Shown piece by piece: positions 17,954 through 21,316 of a stretch of DNA of 21,316 nt; position 1 is the stretch's first letter, and each line of letters opens with the position of its first letter. Under the pieces are notes generated by a model, which saw only the letters and a list, made by a program, of their open reading frames with translations, was not told where the DNA came from and ran no database searches. The stretch spans positions 21,036,387-21,057,702 of the forward strand of contig CM044514.1 in NCBI GenBank assembly GCA_024364805.1. The letters run 5' to 3'. This stretch comes from Euprymna scolopes. Taxonomy: Eukaryota; Mollusca; Cephalopoda; Sepiida; Sepiolidae. Both the position numbers and the translations under genes were made by a program.

Positions 17954-18440
17954 GGACGGGCTCCTTGCCCAGATCAATGTGACTCTTCCTCTCCAGAGTT
18001 TCCGGTCTTCCATCAGCTGCTTAAGATCTTTAGGTTCCCTGTTGGCGTTGCGTGCTACTTGCTGGATGTACGTGGATCTAGGTTGTCCTTTGCTTGCGCG
18101 TCCGTGTTGTAGCAATACATCACTCACAAACCCATGCTTGCTTCTAAGACAGTGAGCGGCAAATTGTAGACGTCTTTACCTGATGGTATTAGATATGGCA
18201 GGTAAGTTGCCATAAAGTTGCTGCTCGTGGGATGATTTTGCCAAGATATATTTAATACTGTTCGTAGCATATGGGTGAATGTGCCGTCTAGTTTTCTTTC
18301 CAATCTTTTGGTGAGTGTAGCACCGTAAATAAGGACAGATTCTACCACTGCCCTGAAGAACTAACTTTTTCAGTTTATCAGTTAGCCTTGAAGTCCATAC
18401 TGAACGTAGCCCATCCAATGCGGGCTGTGTATCGTTGAAA
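17951..18440 (-). pseudogene. LINE fragment G, reverse transcriptase C-terminal region, RTE-like tail
   Basis: A second non-LTR family, unlike fragments A-F. Read on the minus strand: ALDGLRSVWTSRLTDKLKK, then ESVLIYGATLTKRLERKLDG, TFTHMLRTVLNISWQNH, QLYGNLPAISNTI, RRLQFAAHCLRSKHGFVSD, RASKGQPRSTYIQ and LMEDRKLWRGRVTLIWARSP, with the stop TGA at 17953-17951. The blocks follow the order VLLYGxExWTL / LxRxLDGxYTRMLR / LYGxLPxIS / RRLxFAGHC / GRPxxTYVD / DRxxWRxRV known from this widespread animal LINE type. At least three frame changes separate the blocks (near 18345, 18230 and 18180). The last 75 codons are open in one frame. It is followed by a GAT-repeat tail. Confidence 0.75.
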
Positions 18441-18610
18441 AAGTCTCTTTAAGAAAATAAGTTGTGTCCTATTTGGGAACTGAATAATAAGCAGTCAAGC
18501 TAAGCGTAAAAGCAATATTCCGACTTCCTGTTGTTGAATACTTTCTGACTATTTACTGTATATGCCCACTGAATTAGCATTTATAGACATTTAATTTACC
18601 TCACTTCTCG

Positions 18611-18676
18611 TGTTAATTTCTTATCGCCTGAAGGTAAGATACCAGACTACAGAATCAAGACTGAATTTGTAACTTT
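18611..18676 (+). repeat. Direct repeat flanking the second LINE family, copy 2
   Basis: Partner of 17717-17782 (GTGTTAATTTCTTATCG, GAAGGTAAGATA, GACTGAATTTGTAA). The similarity is partial, about 65-70% by eye. Confidence 0.6.
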
Positions 18677-18760
18677 TCATCTCCTTTACTGAGCGAAAGT
18701 TCGAAAAAGATGTGCCGGTAGGTTTAAAAATATTTAATATTTATTTTATAAAATACTATC

Positions 18761-18762
<2 letters not shown>

Positions 18763-18854
<92 letters not shown>
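18763..18854. repeat. TA dinucleotide microsatellite
   Basis: Forty-six uninterrupted TA copies, running into the TA target site of the MITE at 18855. Confidence 0.96.
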
Positions 18855-18857
<3 letters not shown>

Positions 18858-19020
18858 GCTGAGTCATGGAAAACGTATGTTTTTAAGGAACGAGTAAACA
18901 AATAACAACAAACTAAACGGCATCTTAAGTAGGTTTAAAAACTACCTTCCTCATTTCTATCCCTTACTCGAGGAGAGCTAGGAGCGTTCTAAAAACATTC
19001 GTTTCCCGTGACTCACCCTG
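18855..19020. mobile_element. 166-bp MITE with TA target site
   Basis: The left end reads CAGGCTGAGTCATGGAAAAC and the inverted right end CAGGGTGAGTCACGGGAAAC. Both continue GWATGTTTTTA, so the terminal inverted repeats are about 31 bases with few mismatches. TA lies directly outside each end (18853-18854 and 19021-19022), as for Tc1/mariner-type elements. The middle (TCATTTCTATCCCTTACTCG) is non-coding. It would need a transposase from elsewhere; its ends do not match the Tc1-type element at 9613, so that one is not its partner. Confidence 0.85.
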
Positions 19021-19022
19021 TA

Positions 19023-19428
19023 CATATATTAATAATTATGTTTATATCTACAGACAATAGTGTTCCATGATTCCTCAATCATCAATGCAGAAAGTCATAA
19101 TTCTGCTGGTCAAGAGATTCAAACCCAGTTACAAAGTCATCTTTGACTCAATTTTCTTGGACCTTACTCCTGACTAGTATCATATAACACAAGTGTTAAA
19201 TTAAAACATCTATGAATGCTAAATGCGGGCATGACAGTAAAGCACTCATTTGTTTTAAGTTCACACAAAGTTATAATAAATAAATATAATAAATATGGGA
19301 TATAGGAATCAAAGAGGTATTAAGTGAAGATTGGACGCTTTTTTTTCAGATATTTTTTATTATTAATTTTACTTCAGTAAGTTTTCAGAGATCAAAGGGC
19401 TCCCTCCTGGAGCTAACACTTGATTCTG
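19023..19428. other. No recognisable gene; may include the 3' UTR of the next LINE
   Basis: AT-rich sequence. The part next to 19428 is downstream of the minus-strand LINE stop and is probably its 3' UTR. No poly(A) or tandem tail marks its end. Confidence 0.4.
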
Positions 19429-19918
19429 TTATGATTTAAATTTATATCCGAGGGCTCTTTTAAGAATAGATACTGTTCCCTTTATGGCTGCTATCTGTAT
19501 TTCGTTACAACTTGGTCTTCCAGGGATTGTTTCTAAGTATTTTTGGAGATTTTTTTATTAGGCCATTTGCTCCTGTCACAACCGGTATAATGTTTATTTC
19601 TTTCAGAGACCATGTCGTTTTTAGATCATTTTTTAGGTTCTGATATTTTGTTATCTTTTTCCATTTAGCTCTATTCATGCCAAAATCATATGGAATTGTG
19701 ACATCGATAATGAGCGCAGTTCTTTCGGGTTTGTTCTATATATATGGCTTGATGGCCTTCTCTTGTATGTATATGCCCGCCCGTACGTCTTTTTCATAGA
19801 ACACAGTTACTTTTCCCTTTGATGTTATCGGTGGTGGTTCATATTCCCAGATGTTCGTCGATCTGTCAAGTTGCATCTCTCCACAGATCTTCAAATACCC
19901 TTACTGTGGTGTGTTATG
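19429..19918 (-). pseudogene. LINE fragment H, C-terminal region resembling the R2-type restriction-like endonuclease
   Basis: A third non-LTR family. On the minus strand the frame reads KICGEMQLDRSTNIWEYEPP, SKGKVTVFYEKDVRAGIYI, then KPYI, then ERTALIIDVTIPYDFGMNRA, KWKKITKYQNLKNDL and IIPVVTGANGLIKK. After a one-base slip in a run of seven A it continues YLETIPGRPSCNEIQIAAIK and GTVSILKRALGYKFKS to TAA at 19431-19429. The KPY-(12 residues)-D spacing followed by a K..KY block fits the PD-X12-14-D signature of the restriction-like endonuclease of R2/NeSL/Hero-type LINEs, with Tyr at the Asp position. Damage is light: one frame slip and a stop between KPYI and ERTALI. Upstream, HNTPQ precedes another stop. 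Confidence 0.7.
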
Positions 19919-20785
19919 CACAGATAAATTATAAAAATTAAGTTATACAGAATTTTCGAATTTCATTATCGAAAGGACTCGTCAGGATGATGCATAGAAT
20001 TAGTGTTATGGTGTGTTTTAGATTCACACGTAGTATTTAGTTTGCTCCCTAACCAATCTGATTCTTTGTTATTCTCGATCCTGTTTTTACCAATCAACAC
20101 CACGTGTAAATATTAAAAAAACACGATGTAACATGAATTCCATGTATTAGCCAAACGATTTCTTACGAGAATGAAAGGCGGACAATTCTATAGCTTACTA
20201 TCTAGCTCTACTCACGTATTGAGCACCATCGAAGTATATACTGAAAATCGATACATAAAATATCATATTTCCTTATAAACTTTTTTTTGTTCACACATGA
20301 AACAATATGTGTGCGCGCTAAGTGGCAATTTATCGGCTCCATCTTGCGATCTATGTTTCATATGTAGTGATCTCTGCCATTTGACAAACTAAGAGAAATT
20401 CCAATCGCTTTTATCGTTTGCATATTTTAACTGATCGAATGACTATTTCAGAAATAGAAACTTATAGAAATTTGTCATTTATTAGAAAGGGCAATTTTTA
20501 AAATAGCGCTTACATGCCATCGGAAGAGACTCAGTCAAAAAATTATTTTCCCGTCATAGATATTAATCACTTATTTTAATTTAGAAATTAACTTTAACCT
20601 AATTCTGTTCGGGGATATATTAAAATTAACAATCATTGATAAGTCAGACATGATTTACTGTCAAATAAGATATTTTTATAAGACCAAACAATTCATTATT
20701 TAACAAAACTTAACGATGGTAAGAGGAACTAAAATGAGGTAAAAGTTTAATCACGCCTTTAAATAATTATATTTAAGTCTTCGCG
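19919..20785. other. No recognisable gene
   Basis: AT-rich unique-looking sequence with no long frame, no repeat partner in the window and no splice-bounded coding signal. Confidence 0.5.
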
Positions 20786-21091
20786 TGATAACGCCATTTT
20801 GAAAATTACGAAACTATCACTAAAAATAGTGTCGAATTTCATTACCGGACCATACTGTTGGGAGTTTATTATCCCTACCTATCTTTCTCTGTAAAGGAAA
20901 AACAGGTATGTCACTCGGCGTCAAGACACACGGAATAAAAAGGAAAATACGCCCAAGTACATAAATACATAATTTATTACCATATCGACAAACGAATAGT
21001 AGGAATAATAAACTCCCAACAGTATGGTCCTGGAACGAAATTCAACACTATTTCTAGTGATAGTTTCGTAATTTTCAAAATGGCGTTATCA
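20786..21091. repeat. Long inverted repeat: 93-bp arms, 120-base loop
   Basis: 20786-20878 (TGATAACGCCATTTTGAAAA and on) is the reverse complement of 20999-21091 with about six mismatches and no gaps. RNA from either strand would fold into a 93-bp stem. No target duplication or known terminal motif is seen at the outer edges. It could be a fold-back MITE, or a local inverted duplication. The minus frame at 20977-21159 lies across one arm and is not a gene. Confidence 0.9.
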
Positions 21092-21316
21092 TTCGAAAAA
21101 AATAACTTTACACAGCAGAACAAATACAAGATGATATAAATCTTCATAAATTCACTCACTGTGTGGTATTTCTATCATTGATAGAACGGATATATTCCGC
21201 CAACGCCGGATATGTGTTCAGTTTCGAGAAAGAATGTTCGTTACCATATAAGTAAGGACAGTTTTCTCACTTTCGTGGATTGACTTTACCGTATAAGGTA
21301 GAAGTAGGGAGTTATT
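21092..21316. other. No recognisable feature
   Basis: The right end of the window. TTACCATATAAG and TTACCGTATAAGG form a loose repeat about 45 bases apart. Nothing else was seen. Confidence 0.45.

Noticed and set aside
18712-18897. 61-codon frame of alternating Ile and Tyr
   Set aside because: It is a translation of the TA microsatellite.

Overview
The window reads as intergenic or intronic DNA from a large, repeat-rich animal genome. A mollusc, most likely a cephalopod such as an octopus, is the best guess. This is an inference from the mix of degraded LINE families, a Tc1-type transposon, a TTAGGG tract and many AT, CA and ACAT microsatellites; no species marker gene is present. There is no bacterial gene organisation, no rRNA or tRNA gene and no CRISPR array. 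No complete host gene was found. The only host-gene candidate is a possible 3'-terminal exon on the minus strand (13201-13313) with a poly(A) signal 45 bases beyond its stop.

Layout. 37-3367 is a 3.3 kb AT-rich minisatellite with a unit of about 26 bp and an internal 611-bp block duplication. It is split from a 22-bp remnant (4239-4260) by a composite element (3368-4238). That element carries Helitron-like 3' ends (GC hairpin, then CTAG, then a host T). A third copy of the same family lies at 4794-5165. 4408-9107 is a graveyard of 5'-truncated LINE pieces of one Jockey/CR1/L2-like family on both strands; three of them end in the same 3' tail containing CTTGATAAGTGGTGAC. 9192-9540 looks like an old solo LTR. 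9613-11168 is a full-length but inactivated Tc1-type transposon bounded by TA, with about 215-bp terminal inverted repeats of the IR/DR type and a transposase remnant.

11171-13130 is mostly featureless apart from a CA-rich microsatellite. 13531-15280 holds a TAA microsatellite, another LINE piece and a nested set of inverted and direct repeats. 16085-16269 is a 185-bp SINE-like insertion with a perfect 17-bp target-site duplication; a second copy lies at 8684-8855. Then come an interstitial TTAGGG tract (16752-16804), a LINE of the first family (17206-17716), a second LINE family on the minus strand with a GAT-repeat tail (17923-18440), a 92-bp TA run abutting a 166-bp MITE (18763-19020), and a third LINE family whose C-terminal region resembles the restriction-like endonuclease of R2-type elements (19429-19918, minus). 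The right end carries a 93-bp inverted repeat, about 94% identical, around a 120-base loop (20786-21091).

The elements do not form a pathway. The window is a record of successive insertions, several of them nested. The parts most worth checking are the possible terminal exon, the SINE-like element with its clean target duplication, the tandem CTAG-ended elements, and the long hairpin near the right edge. All family names rest on motif recognition by eye.
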